From the NCBI GenBank assembly GCA_030848705.1, contig CM061243.1:1460001-1524000 (forward strand): DNA of 64,000 nucleotides, in the 5' to 3' direction. This document shows positions 22,061-34,314 of this stretch, one piece after another (the stretch's first letter is position 1; each line of letters begins with the position of its first letter). The notes below the pieces were generated by a model that was given only the letters and a program-made list of their open reading frames with translations, was not told where the DNA came from and did not search any database. Source of the DNA: Heracleum sosnowskyi (Eukaryota > Streptophyta > Magnoliopsida > Apiales > Apiaceae). The translations under genes and the position numbers were made by a program.

Positions 22061-22962
22061 TAAGTACTTCATAATTTTAATTACTTCATTGATTTTGCTA
22101 TCTTTTTCACTTTTCTGTTTTAATTTTCAATTAGGGTTTCGATTGGGGGTTTCAATTAGGGTTTTAATTGGGGGTTTCAGTCAAGGTTACGATTGGGGCT
22201 TTCAATTGGGCTTTCGATTGGAGGTTTCAATTAGGGTTTCAATGCTTGTACTATGAATCTTTGTTTGAACGCCATGTGCCTATTCCTTTAGATATTATTC
22301 AGGCCACTTGCCAGGTTCGGCTCTGTTTTTTTCTTACTAATACGTTTTTTCCCTTTGGTTTTGTTTGTTTAAATAATTTTACGGACAATTAAGGTGTAAA
22401 GAGATGTTGCATTCTTTTTTAGGCCCGGAACGATTTATAATCTCACATGTGAAATTGCCGTAATTGTAGTATTCTAAGTTATTGTTATTTAGGAGACAGA
22501 GAAGGCTGGGGTTCCTCGATAAGTGAATTAACTCGATCTTTTGGTATCTTACAAGTTACACTACAAATATAGTCACTGAGCACTAAGCTGAATAAACTTT
22601 GTTGCTTTGTTACACACTTGGCAGTGTTATGTACTTCTGTGTATCTATGCTGCTCATATGTATGAGATATTAACTGTATACCTGTGCTATGGTGTTCTTT
22701 CAGATCATATAGTGTATGTTGCATTCATTTGCATCCAATGGTCAATCTCTAAAAATATATATTGCAAAACCAGAGGGCCGCACATTAGTTCATGGCATTG
22801 TTTTCTCTTCCAATATCATTATGCACATTGCTAAGACAAAGACAATATTGTTGCTACTGTAATGGTTTTGCGCTCAGTTAAAAGTTTGATTTATATATTA
22901 TGTTTCTCTGTATATTTAATATATTGGTGCCTTTTTGATAAATAAATAAAAAATCCTTTCAG

Positions 22963-23106
22963 AATGATGCGAATTCTCATTCCAATGAATCAAGCGGCTT
23001 TCAGGCACCAAGCCCAACTTCTGTCCTTGATAGCAGAAGCTCTTCTTCGAGAGTAAAAAGCACATCCACCACTCCTGAACTTCTCATCCCAGTCCGAACT
23101 AAATAA
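22963..23106 (+). pseudogene. Captured Ser-rich gene fragment, possibly from a GATA factor
   Basis: An exon-like stretch after a CTTTCAG acceptor encodes a 47-residue segment ending in TAA. The words SSGFQAPSPTSVLDSRSSSS and TPELLIPVRTK resemble the Ser-rich region just before the basic stretch in plant GATA transcription factors (SPVSVLE..., IPVRARSKR). The zinc finger is absent. If right, this is a host gene fragment carried by the transposon. The similarity is from memory and short, so it is tentative. 23107-24419 holds no further gene that I can see. Confidence 0.4.
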
Positions 23107-24419
23107 TGTAAAGGTGTAGTTTGGTTAAAATCTGTTTCTGATTTCTGATTTCAATTATTTATTTGATGAAATATGTATCATTTGGTGTATCAGCTACCTT
23201 GTTGCTGCTGTTAGCTTACAGAGTTTGCGGACCCTTGCGCTGGCTGTTGTAGATATATATGCTCTTCTAGTTAATTGTAGTTAAAGGGAAGTTTACAGAA
23301 CACCAGAGTTGTTAGTTTGTTTGCAATTGGTGATGGGGTAAGATGTTATTGTGTTACACCTTATAACAGAACTGTAGATTGCTACGATGCTAGCAATATA
23401 AAAGCATGATTCTTGGGTTTTTGTCCATACTGCGTATTTTGTTCGTGTCTTCATATCATCGCAGTGATCATTTCCTAGCACTTCAGTTTTGATAGCAGGG
23501 TGATTCTGTTATCAGTTGTTCCCTGTGAGTATATAGTTCGGATTTTATCTGTGCATGCCCTAGGAATTATTCACGCTGACCCTTTTTTTTAGTCATTTGT
23601 TGTTCCCTTTTCTGAAATATCTGTAGCCTTCACAGTTAATAACATTTATGTAACTGCTATGTAGATTTAAGTTCATTACATTTGTATTGTTTAGTTTCTT
23701 TTTCACTTACAGGATGTGTGTTCTAAAAGTATAAGTTCATGCACAAGATACTAGTTTATCAGTTCAGTGTATTATGTAAAATGTAGATAGACTACTTATG
23801 TTAGATGTATTGAGTTCAAATGTACATCAACACACTTTCTTGGAATAGATAAATAAGGTTGGGGGCCCCACTTTTGTAATTGATTATATGTTTTCTTTAT
23901 TAGGATACACTGTTTCCTATTGTATCCTATCAGACTAGCTTCTTTTTTTATCAAAAATTACAACATGTATGTTTCAAGTAAATTAATTTTTTGTGATTAA
24001 TGATAAACCTTTTAGCTTATACCCTTTTTTTGCAAAAGATGTTTCATTTTAATTAAGAAAATATTGTTTTGCCCCACCCTGAAATTCTTTACTGGTTCTG
24101 GTTTCCCTACGTTGACGTCGCTGCTGCCCATATGCCTTCACAGTTTCACTTATAATAAAAAAATTATGTGTATCCATCCTCTGCTTACATTCTTATTAAT
24201 ATTCTGAATTATTTTTGAAGATAAATATAACCTTCAGGCAGGTGCTTATTTCCTTTGTAGTTATGACCTGGTTTTAATCAAATTGGACAGTGGATTAGTA
24301 TTTTTTGTTAATTACTTTTTTTCCCTTTTTTCTTGCGAGTAAATACAGATTTCTGAGGCTATGGATATCTGTAATTGTTGCTTCATATATGAGTTAATAT
24401 TTATATAAATATTTTTCAG

Positions 24420-24696
24420 GGTGTTCCTCTCCAATCCGGGACCAAGGACTGTGGTCTGTTTATCATGCGATATATGAAGGAAATATGTCTTGATAAGGAG
24501 CTCAAATTTGTTTCAAAGGTATAATTTTTTTAATTTTGTCATCTTTTGTGTTCTTCTTTTCTATGTTGAAATCTGGTGATAATATAGTTTAATCTTTTAG
24601 TGGCTACGGAGGGGCAGCTTATCCTATGGAGTCGATGATCTCAATGAAATCAGGATTGAGTGGGTGAAGTACTTCATGAAGCACGAGACTTCTTAG
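24420..24696 (+). pseudogene. C-terminal remnant of a Ulp1-like (C48) protease
   Basis: Exon 24420-24518 encodes GVPLQSGTKDCGLFIMRYMK with the catalytic Gln and Cys, and exon 24601-24696 (after CTTTTAG) encodes WLRRGSLSYGVDD to KHETS-stop. The intron position matches that of the remnant at 9475-9786. The N-terminal His/Asp half is not visible. Ulp1 proteases cleave SUMO-type modifiers; many CACTA elements carry such genes, and this one is truncated. Confidence 0.7.
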
Positions 24697-25054
24697 GTTC
24701 TTTGCACATTTAGTAACCACGCACCGCAAATTTTCTGATGCACATGTATTTTTGGGAGTTGCGCAGTATATATAACGACTAACTGATATGCTATGGACAT
24801 GTAATGGCGTAACTATTTAACTTAAGTGAAGGTTTCAGTCTCTACTTTTGGGGTATGTGCATCCGAAAATCTGATGTTGTTGAACATATTTAACTTAATT
24901 AGTTCGTGAATTTTACTTGGTTGGATGTGTTGGTTGTAATGGTTTATTGAACACGATGGAATGGAATGGCTGTTTGTTTTGGTTTTAGTTTGGCTTCTTT
25001 ATATTGCCAGTTTGGTTTCTTTATATTGCCAGTTTGGTTTTTTAATTTTGTTAC

Positions 25055-25676
25055 ATAAAACCATTGTCTCTTGTTATTTTAGGTAATTGGACTATAATGA
25101 AAACTGTTGTCAAGCATTGTACTAGGCAATGTGTTGAATTTTCTATGAAACCATTGTCTATTAAGCTAGGTAACAACTTCTTGTTAAAAAAAACCGTTGT
25201 CCAAATACATTACTTCAATACAAGTATTTAAACCATTGCCTAACAGCTTTCAGACAACAGGTATTTAAAGAAAACAATTGTGCAAGTCAAGAATAGACAA
25301 CAGTTTTTAGAAAGGAAACCATTGTGCTAAACTATTAAGACAATGGGGTTGTTCTACTAAAACCGTCGTAAATATTTAGATCACACAACACTCTTTTGGA
25401 AAATAAAGCCTTGTCTGAAAATTAAAATAACAACATTTTCTAGTTAATAAACAATTGTTGATTTATTTGTCAGAAAATGGTTTCTACAACAACCGTTGTT
25501 GTTCACGCGTTTCAGACAACGTTTTCTAAGACCAAAACCGTTGTCTGTAGGGAATCAGACAACGGACGCGTCCGTTGTCTGAGCTGCGTAACAGACGGCA
25601 TCTCAATAGACAACGGTTTTCTAGGGCATCAGACAACGGGCAAAAAGCCTTGTCTGATTCAATTATTCTTGTAGTG
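25055..25676. repeat. Right subterminal repeats of CACTA element
   Basis: Many AAACCATTGTC/AACCGTTGTCTG copies in both orientations, densest at 25480-25660, running into the terminal TTCTTGTAGTG. They mirror the left subterminal region. The open frame at 25477-25674 is a repeat by-product. Confidence 0.85.
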
Positions 25677-25679
25677 AAC

Positions 25680-25978
25680 TAACAACACAGATTGTGAGAC
25701 AAGCTCGATTTTCTTGTTATAACACAAACTGCAACTTACAAATGGAACTCACACTCTGAACATTCTCAAAGCGTGGATAGACTCAATATATAAAACCATC
25801 AAAGATTGTGGAGTTAAACCAGGACACCACCTATTCTATCTCCACTACTGCATGTACTCCTAAAAAGACTGCTATGACCTAGCTGACTTAAAATGAATTT
25901 AAATTACAGCAACTTATTCAAATAACCAAAACAGGAATTCAAATAAATAAATAAACAAGTTCAGATTATTTCCCAACA
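25680..25978 (-). repeat. Right fragment of the 3' LTR of copia copy 2
   Basis: This continues the LTR broken at 18706 and ends ...CCCAACA at 25978 next to the polypurine tract. A 6-bp deletion near 25870 distinguishes it from the 5' LTR. Confidence 0.92.
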
Positions 25979-25984
25979 AGCTCC

Positions 25985-27829
25985 CCCAATCTGAACATGG
26001 TTGCAGATTCTTCACGCCCAGAAGCTCACGCATTCCTTCGAACTTAGCTCTTGACAATGCTTTAGTAAGAACGTCAGCTCGCTGCTAATTTGTGTTGATA
26101 TGCCTGAGAACTATTTCACCTCGCTCCACACACTCGCGTATAAAATGATAGCGAATGTCAATATGTTTACTCCTCCCGTGAAATACCGGATTCTTTGCCA
26201 AATCTATTGCTGATTTATTGTCAATATAGAGCACAACCGGACCAGCCTTGATATTAGTAATCTGTCTCAATAATTTATATAGCCAAATGCCTTGACACGC
26301 AGCAGCTGTTGCTGCCATGAACTCGTACTCACAAGACGATAGTGCAACGCATTTCTGTTTCTGTGACACCCATGTGATGAGATTTTCATTTAGGTAAAAT
26401 GCCATACCTCCTGTAGACCTCCTATCATCCACGTTACCTGCTAAATCGCTGTCTGAGTATCCCGACAATAAGTAATTCCCGTCTCTTTTGGAATAGATCA
26501 ACCCATACCCAAGAGTTCCGTTCACATAACGTAGTATCCTCTTTGCAGCAGCCAGGTGAATCTCAGTAGGCCTTTCCATGAACCTGCTAATGATACCTAC
26601 AGAGTAAGCTATATCATGCCTTGTAAAAACGAGGTACCTGAGTCCTCCCACCATGCTCTAGTACTGGGTTGGATTGACGGCCCTTCCTTGTTCATCTTTA
26701 TCCAGCTTCACCATGGGGTCCATAGGATATGTCACTTAATTGCACCCTGTCATCCCATCCTTTTCTATCACTTTCTTTGCATAAGCCATCTGTTTGAGCT
26801 CGATGTATCCATCCTTCTGACCAACTTCCATGCCCAGATAATAAGACATCTTGCCCAGGTCGCTCATGTCAAAACCGCTACTCATCTCTGTCTTGAATTT
26901 ATTTATATTCTTGACGCTTGTTCCAGTAATCAACAAGTCGTCTACATAGACAGCTACCACCAAGACTTCTGCTCCCTCACGTCTCGTGTAAACTGCATGT
27001 TCGTAGGGACATCTAACGAACCCCAACTCCTCCAAACACCTGCTTAAACGTGCATACCATGCCCTCAGAGCTTGACGAAGTCCGTACAACGCCTTTATCA
27101 ATTTATACACCTTAAATTCTTGTCCTTTTTTCAGAAAACCCTCTGGTTGCACTACATAAACCTCCTCCTGAAGTTCACCATTTAGAAATGTAGACTTAAC
27201 GTCTAAATGGTGCACCTCCCATGCATTTTTAGTTGCTAATGCAAGTAAGAGTCTCACCGTCTCGAGCCTAGTAACCGGAGCAAATACTTCATCATAGTCT
27301 ACACCCTGTTGTTGAACATAGCCTTTTGCGACCAAACGTGCTTATACTTCACAATGTTACCATCTGCATCTTTATTTAACTTAAATACCCACTTCAATCC
27401 AATTGCTTTGTGGCCTGCAGGCAATTCAGTTAACTCCCACGTTTTGTTTTGTTCGATAGCTTCCATTTCTGTCTTCATCGTCTTTCTCCACTCTTCCTTT
27501 TCTGCAGCCTGCTTGTACGTGTTTGGCTCATCAATTGTGATCATCATCAGCTCTTCATCCAACAACTCCACCTCTGGTGCTTCGTTATATATATCACTAA
27601 GGAGCCTCATCTTCTTTGGCCCACTAGTTGATGACTTTGACCCACTTTGCACAGGCAACTGAGGACTCGACTGTGTCTCTATAGACTCTCCAGAACTTCC
27701 AGCAACACTTCCAAAACCTCTTGTAGAGTGCCCAGTTGCGCGTGACGATGGTGTTTGCAATACATCTCCCTCAGAATCACTTCTCGTGTCTTCGACTTCT
27801 GCTTCTCCTTCACCTTCCATTCCAACCAA
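25985..27829 (-). pseudogene. copia copy 2 reverse transcriptase / RNase H (broken)
   Basis: The pieces are 27299-27829 (linker and start of RT), 26736-27335 (RT core with LDVKSTFLNG and YVDDLL) and 26085-26654 (RNase H with GYSDSDLAG and DNKSAIDLAK). A 1-nt loss near 27343 shifts the frame at ARLVAKG. A stop separates RT from RNase H near 26735, and a new stop at NTN (near 26084) removes the last RNase H residues. The lesions at the RT start differ from those of copy 1. Confidence 0.9.
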
Positions 27830-27886
27830 ACTAAATGTGTTATAGCTGTGAACATGTGTACTGCCTTATGACTGAGATTCCCATGC

Positions 27887-29170
27887 CTAACCTTTAGTCT
27901 CATCGAACACGACATCCCTACTGACTAAAACAGCTCCGTTCCTCGGGCCATAAAGGCGGTGAGCTTTTGTTCCTGGTTCACTTCCCAAATACACAGTAGC
28001 TTTACTACGATCGTCCAATTTTCTTAGATGCACGCCTGGAACTTTCATGTGGGCAACGCAGCCAAACACCTTAACATGCTGTAAACTCGGTTTCTTGTTC
28101 TTCCATGCCTCATAAGGCGTTCTCCCTGTAAGCACCCTTGTAGGCAACCGATTTAAAACATAAATCGAGTGCCTTACTGCTTCACCCCAGAATGTTGATG
28201 GTACCTTCATACCTTTCAAAAAACTCCTTGTCATAGAAACTACAGTTCTATTTCGTCTCTCCACCACTCCATTCTGTTGTGGTGAATAAGGAGCCGTGTA
28301 ATGCCTTCGAATTCCATGCTCCTCACAGTAATTCTTGAACACATTCGAGCAAAACTCTCCCCCTCGATCTGTTCTAAATACTTGCACCTTTAGATCAGGG
28401 CCATTCTCAACTGATTTTCTGAACTTCTTGAAAGCTTCAAATGCTTCATCTTTAGTTTTCAACAAATAAACCCACATGTATCGACTAAAATCATCCACTA
28501 ACAGGAGAAAGTACTTATTTCCTGCAGGTGTTTGTGGTGTGAAAGGACCACAAATATCACCATGTATCAACTCGAGGGCTGATTTAGCTCAAAACTCAGA
28601 CTGAGAGGGAAAGGGTTTTCTGGGCTGTTTCGACATCAGACAACCTTCACAAATCTTCTTGGGGTGTATGATTTTGGGCAGCCCGTAGGCCATATTTTCA
28701 TTTGACATAAGCACTGAAGCAGGAAAATTCACATGACCAAGACGAGAATGCCATAGCCACGAGTTCTCTTCTGCCTTTGTCAACAAACACGCTGTCCTGC
28801 TTTCTTCAATCGATTTGCTGTACGTATTACCTTCATCAACAACTTTCCTTGTTTATCATGCACCCACAGATAATCGCCTTGTAACACAACCTTATTTCCT
28901 TCTTCGGACAATTGTCCCAGACTAATGATATTATTACAAAGTGAAGGAATGTAATATACCTCTTGTAGACGGCGTTTTTCACCATTTTTGCAGCTGAACA
29001 CAATTGATCCTTTTCCTTTGATTGTCACGGTAGATCCGTCTCCAAACCTCACTTCTCCAGTTACACTTTCGTCAAGTTCATAAAATTTGCTTCTTTGGCC
29101 GGTCATATGATTGCTGGCACCATTATCTAGATACCAGGTACTCGAGTCTGCAATCTTGCCTCTGTTTTGA
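27887..29170 (-). pseudogene. copia copy 2 protease-integrase (broken)
   Basis: It carries the same motifs as copy 1: LDNGASNHMTG, WHSRLGHVNFP, CEGCLMSKQ, HGDICGPF, RTDRGGEF and NGVVERRN. A small deletion near 28808 shifts the frame after TANRL, a TGA replaces the Cys of SEFCAKS near 28590, and another stop lies just upstream near 29177. The integrase core itself (27887-28570) is open but lacks its zinc-binding N-terminus in frame. Confidence 0.9.
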
Positions 29171-30143
29171 TTCAGTTAAGGTACAACACCCGTCTCATTC
29201 AGCATTATCATGTCCTCTGTCTTCCTTTCACCATATTCAGCCAACAATAGTGCAGGTTCATCACCGTCTGCATCGGCCTGTGTCAGATGTACCTCTGGCC
29301 TTTGATCTCTTTCTCGTTTGGTTTTTTTGCATTCACCTGCATAATGCCCATATCCTTGACAATTGTAACACCTAACTCGACTTTTATCCTGAACCCAACG
29401 ATTCTTTGCATTTGAAGACCCCTCTATTCCAACTTTGTTGACTCATTTTTGCTACTCCTCTCGCGTGAACAACAGTTTTTTCTCAGCTCCTCCCTCTTCA
29501 CCCATTCATCCTCTGTCAGTAATAATTGATCTCCATTTGTCCCAATCCCAGTTTGTCCCTTCATTCTTTCTTCATGTGCCTTAAGGGACCCGATCGTTTC
29601 TTCTACGGACATTTTTTCCAAGTTGCCAAATTGTTCTATTGTGGAAGCAATTTGCAAAAATTTTGCTGAAACCGCACGAAGCAGCTTTTTCACAACATAG
29701 CTTTCTTTCACTTCTTCTCCTAACGCACGAATATTTGACACAACTCCATTCAGCTTCACATAGAAATCGTCCAGTTGATCAGTATCTTTCATGCTCATCA
29801 CCTCGAACTCTGCTTTTAGTGTCTGAATTTTCGCCTGCTTCACACGATCTGCTCCTTGACTCATGGTCTTAATTGCATCCCAAACGTCTTTGGCAGTCTT
29901 TTTATCAGTTATAGACAACAAAACGTTCTCAGGTATTCCTTGATAGATCATAGCCAGGGCCACTTTATCCATCTTTCCATCAACCGCGTTTTTTGGATCA
30001 CTGGGCTCAACCGTCTCCCACACACTAAACACACGCATTTTAATGGACCAAGCAGTATAATTCTCCCTCGTCAAAGTTGGATAACTCAACCCAACTGAAC
30101 CACTCTTAAGTTTGGTCACGTCCATTGCTGTCCCTGTTGACAT
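29171..30143 (-). pseudogene. copia copy 2 gag (broken)
   Basis: It starts at ATG 30143 (MSTGTAMDV). Relative to copy 1 it has lost four residues (MQAH) in frame. The main frame ends at 29424 at the same A-run frameshift as copy 1, and the knuckle CYNCQGYGHYAGEC lies near 29350-29395 in the other frame. The shared lesion was present before the two copies separated. Confidence 0.87.
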
Positions 30144-30186
30144 ACACCAGGCTCGCACTCACACAACTTCGAGCTTCGATACGAAA

Positions 30187-30534
30187 TTTAGAGAAACTAG
30201 AGTTATATGTATGTATATAAGTGCAAAACTAACAACACAGATTGTGAGACAAGCTCGATTTTCTTGTTATAACACAAACTGCAACTTACAAATGGAACTC
30301 ACACTCTGAACATTCTCAAAGCGTGGATAGACTCAATATATAAAACCATCAAAGATTGTGGAGTTAAACCAGGACACCACCTATTCTATCTCCACTACTG
30401 CATGTACTCCTAAAAAGACTCCAACTGCTATGACCTAGCTGACTTAAAATGAATTTAAATTACAGCAACTTATTCAAATAACCAAAACAGGAATTCAAAT
30501 AAATAAATAAACAAGTTCAGATTATTTCCCAACA
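30187..30534 (-). repeat. 5' LTR of copia copy 2
   Basis: This 348-bp copy differs from copy 1 at its second base (TT instead of TG start). It is followed by CATAT, the right target duplication. A degenerate initiator-Met primer site lies just left of it. Confidence 0.9.
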
Positions 30535-30970
30535 CATATTTTATGTGTTAATTTGTGAATACATTATATAATAATTTAAGAACTTTATTTTAAAAAGTAA
30601 AAATATGTATCCGTTTCGTATCACAAAAATAACACACATGGATAAATATATACCAGCAATACAAATTTAATCACTTCAAGAAGTAGATTAATTATCAAGA
30701 TTTACCCATTTCCTTAAGTGTATTACTTCATTTCCACAAGCAAATTTAGCAAAACTAAGGTTGATAAATTTATTCTAGTGGGGCTAGATCGAAAGCAACA
30801 AGTAAAAGGTTTACAAATGTAATTGAAAATGTTTGTTCAATATCCAAAATAGAAGGTACTCAAGCATAACAGACATAACGGAAAATGTAAAAAAAATTAC
30901 TATTAGAAGGCCACTTTTAATAAGGCATGAAATCCATTCAACCATGCAGTAAGCTCAAGTCTCAAGCAGC

Positions 30971-31526
30971 TTACTCAGCATCCCTCAGCTTCTGGAGTTG
31001 CTCCCTGAGCTCATCAAGATCTGCCTTGGTTTTTTCCATCCTTTCTTCTAGCCTCTGAAACCCAGTTTTCACAGACTTAGAGGGCCTTGGTCGTTCAGGA
31101 GAAGAATTAGCCTGCAAATTATCATAAACATAATGCCCATCAACTTTTAGTCACACAAATATATATAAGAAAAAATAATGAAAATTTTCTTTAACAAACT
31201 ACATTTAAAACCAGAAGGCTTGATCTTACATCATCACCATGTCTATCCTCTTGATCAGGTACTGGAACCCTGTTCTGCTTATCCTTCAGTATAAGGAGTT
31301 TGGGATTGGAAGGATGTTCACAAAAGTTCTCTCTAAATCCTTCCTTCACAGGTTGAGGCACTTTTTTACAGACTTTAATAATTCCTTTCACATTTGCTAA
31401 ATGGTATTTCAGTCTTGCAACTCCTTGGACTGTATGTGAGCAATAATTACACACGGCATAGGCTCTTTTACCCTTGACAATCTTTTTGCCGTGCTCCCAT
31501 GCAAAGTCCATTTGTGTATCATTCAC
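30971..31526 (-). CDS. Small BED zinc finger / coiled-coil protein, unit C copy
   Basis: It has the same two-exon structure as unit A: exon 1 31526 down to 31230 (99 codons, ATG at 31526) and exon 2 31111 down to 30971 (46 codons), joined by a GTAAGA donor and TTTGCAG acceptor. The product is 145 residues with the BED finger (CNYC, then HLANVKG) and the C-terminal coiled coil. By eye the protein has the same residues as the unit A copy, so the duplication is recent. Function unknown. Confidence 0.6.
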
Positions 31527-33033
31527 TACAGAGAGAATTCTTTAGATTTACGAATAATCATCACTACATATATATATAACAATGAAAGAATAATAAAAAA
31601 AATAGAATTGTGTGTGTTTTATTTTTTCTACGAGCTAGATGTAATAGAGTGATGGAGACTGGAGATAATAAACACCCAACCAGAGGTTCAGATATGTAAA
31701 TAATTAATCTGTAACCATAAAACAAGTAAAGATGCAAATAATTAATCAAATATTGATCGATATTAAGGTAAATTGAACGGTTAAATGTATGAAGAGGCTT
31801 AGATATAAAATCGAGAATGATAAAGGGGCACAAATTTAATAGAAACAAATAGTAATATAACACTTCAGAGAAACAAAATAAAGTTATAAAATTGATGTAA
31901 AATTTAAACTTACTGATTGGAAATGAAGGTGATAGAGACGGAAGACACTGAATTAAGGCCCTGCAAGGAGATGTGAGGACGATGTATATAATCAATCTGT
32001 AAGAAAGAACAGGTAAAGATGCATAAATTTCAATTGATTTCGTGATGAATTGAAAGGTTCAATGTTTGAAGAGGCTTAGAAGAAAGGAAGATGTATACAA
32101 TTACACAATTAGGCTATATGAAAGGTAAAGATGTAACAAACAGAAATGTTGCTGCGGCAGAGATGTTACACTAAACATATCTTACATTTATAGGAGATAG
32201 TTAGAAAGGGGCTAATTAGGGTTTAGATATTACCGTCATATTTTATTATATTAATTTACACGTCATATTTTATCATTTCCTTTACTAACTAATTTCAAAT
32301 AAAATATGTTGGATATATATTATTATATTCGATGTCCATGCCTGTTTAAATAGAATTCAACTTTTTAAATTATTTTCTTGCCTATGCTAATTCAATTGTC
32401 TATATGTGATGACCATTTATGTTCATTTTAAACAGAGCAAAACATATCTTGAAAAATGATCAGAAAAATAACTTATCAAATATTAAAAACAAACATAAAA
32501 TTAGGGTTCTTAAAAAAAATCCTAAAATAATGATTTAACGAACACTAAAAAATAAAGAAAATTCATAAGCCAAATAAATATAATACATTATTATAAGAAT
32601 AGATATACTTAATATCTTAAATTAAATATAATTATAATCACAACTAAAGTAAAAAATGAATTTGAGCAGGTATCATTATCATTGTTCTACTACATATGGA
32701 AAAAATCATTACATGTCATTATTTGTTCTTAGATTGTTAATATATTTTTTTTTCTAAACATCTTTTTAAGGTTAAATAAGCAAAAATGTAGTAAATGTAC
32801 CTTGCACATATTAGGTTGACACAATTGCATGAGAAAAATCATGGTAAGGGAAATCTTCATCATACCTTGTTCTCCTTGCAATTTCCAACAAAACTACTGC
32901 ATGCCATAAGTGAACAAACATTTACTAAAGTGAATTCTATACTTCTTTTAAAAAAGTTGACACTTAGTTACATGATACATCCATATATAAATATACCCTA
33001 TTCTATCAATCATTGATAAGAAGATAACTACAT

Positions 33034-33590
33034 ATGCATCTTGCTAGAGATATTTCTAAGATGCTTAATCTGAAAGGAAAATTTGGCTTCATTAATGGGA
33101 CTCTATCAGCACCGTTGAGCTTGGTTGTTGGAAATGCCGATTTAGTTTGTACTTGGTCGCCAAATTCTGTCCACCCAGATATTCGTTCTAGCTGCTTTTA
33201 TGCACAAGAATTATATATTTGTGGTACTAGTAAACTCCTTATTGATTCAGTTTCCTGGTAAGAACAATATTTGTGGTGCTAGTTAGCTGAGCGGCTTGCA
33301 CGTGTGTAATGGAATTTTACCATGGTCTCTAAGACCACTTTTCTTAATTTTTACAATCAGATATTATTTTTGGAGACAACTACTTTCTACGAGAAAATCT
33401 TTAATCTAGTCAAGTACGAGGAAGCACAACAATTTATCAATCAAACTTCATCACCTATTATTGCCTCAGCTGCACTTCGCGTTCATAGATCATCAAAAAG
33501 ACCAGTTTGTTCACAAAGTAATAAACATCAACGACCTTTTTGCGTTCACTTCCGTATGTACATGCCAAGGCGACATACTGTCAATAATCC
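33034..33590 (+). pseudogene. Copia gag relic, left part (interrupted by CACTA)
   Basis: Decayed reading frames include FINGTLSAP, a WSPNSVHPDIRSS-like stretch, NLVKYEEAQQFINQTSSP and KRPVCSQSNKHQRPFC, all typical of a plant copia gag that is not the UBN2 kind seen elsewhere in the window. Frameshifts separate the pieces. The relic stops at 33590 and resumes at 44663 after an 11-kb CACTA insertion; TCC at 33588-33590 is the target duplication. Confidence 0.75.
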
Positions 33591-34150
33591 CACTACGTCA
33601 AATTTGGGCTTTCGTCACTCTTTTGTACAGTAAGGGCTGTGACACTTTGGAAAAAACGAGTGGCTAAAGGTCATCGTCCCAAGTTTTAGCCACACAATTA
33701 TTTTTTGAGTGACCGAAAACACATTTTTTGGCAGATTTAGTCACAATTTATAAAAGTGTGACAATTGAGAGATGAAACAGCATGTTTTTTTTGTTGACTT
33801 TGACCAAATCCAACAGTTATAGTCATACTTGAGAGATAGAAGTGTGACAAAAAATAGTGACGCTTCTTTGCTGTATCTAAATGTTACCAAACGGTCACAG
33901 TCATTTTCGGTGATGTGGCTAAATGTGAAATAACCTATGGTCACTACATTTTATATGTGACTAAAAAGTAGAGTTTTCTGCATTATGTCAGATCTTTGTT
34001 CGCTAAGGCAGCTAAAAACTAGTGACTGTATTATTGTGTGACTAAAAAGTACTCTGTTTTCAGGAACAGAGCATTCTGTTTTGAGGATCCTCATTTCCAA
34101 CTGATCTGTCACATTATTACATTTGGGTGTGGCAAAATATTTGACCACTG
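33591..34150. repeat. Left inverted terminus and subterminal repeats
   Basis: After the 28-bp terminus come scattered AGTGACTAAA/TTTAGCCACAC-like words in both orientations, matching words in the right subterminal region (44160-44660). They are the presumed binding sites for the TnpA-like protein. The small open frames here are by-products. Confidence 0.8.
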
Positions 34151-34314
34151 GACATGAAGTATTGGTATAGCAGATTAACCAGAAATGACAAACACAAACT
34201 TGATTTATCCAAGTTGCATACCAGATGAGCTTAAAACTTGATAATGAAGCTTAAAACTAGAACAATTCAACTAATCCATGTCATTCGGCCAACATTAGAA
34301 TTCACCATTACATA

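Larger units (their letters stand above)
18707..25676. mobile_element. Non-autonomous CACTA (En/Spm-like) element, 6,970 bp
   Basis: The left end is CACTACAAGAAAAACTGAAA and the right end is ...TTCTTGTAGTG, inverted copies with a 3-bp target duplication AAC (18704-18706 and 25677-25679). Both subterminal regions are packed with CAACGGTTT/ACCGTTGTCTG words. There is no TNP2 transposase. Inside are two 174-bp tandem arrays, a telobox-like run, a pyrimidine-rich leader, a Ser-rich gene fragment and the end of a Ulp1-like protease. It would need a transposase from elsewhere. It inserted after copia copy 2. Confidence 0.95.
18664..30534 (-). mobile_element. Ty1/copia copy 2, with a CACTA element nested in its 3' LTR
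   Basis: Target duplication CATAT is present at 18659-18663 and 30535-30539. The 3' LTR is in two pieces (18664-18706 and 25680-25978) separated by a CACTA element that has its own AAC target duplication. The internal region (25979-30186) is a close relative of copy 1 but has its own frameshifts and stops, and the 5' LTR is 30187-30534. Order and strand are as in copy 1. It is dead as an element. Confidence 0.93.
30535..33590. repeat. Duplicated block, unit C
   Basis: The first 2 kb matches unit A; from about 32600 it continues as in unit D (49680 onward), with small indels. It holds the BED/coiled-coil gene and, at its right end, a copia gag relic on the plus strand that is cut at 33590 by a CACTA element. 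31527-33020 has no other gene; the 143-codon frame at 31564-31995 is the counterpart of one in unit A and is not convincing. Confidence 0.8.

Noticed and set aside
33034..33633. Overlapping plus-strand frames as small host genes
   Set aside because: They match a degraded copia gag and are cut by the CACTA element at 33591.
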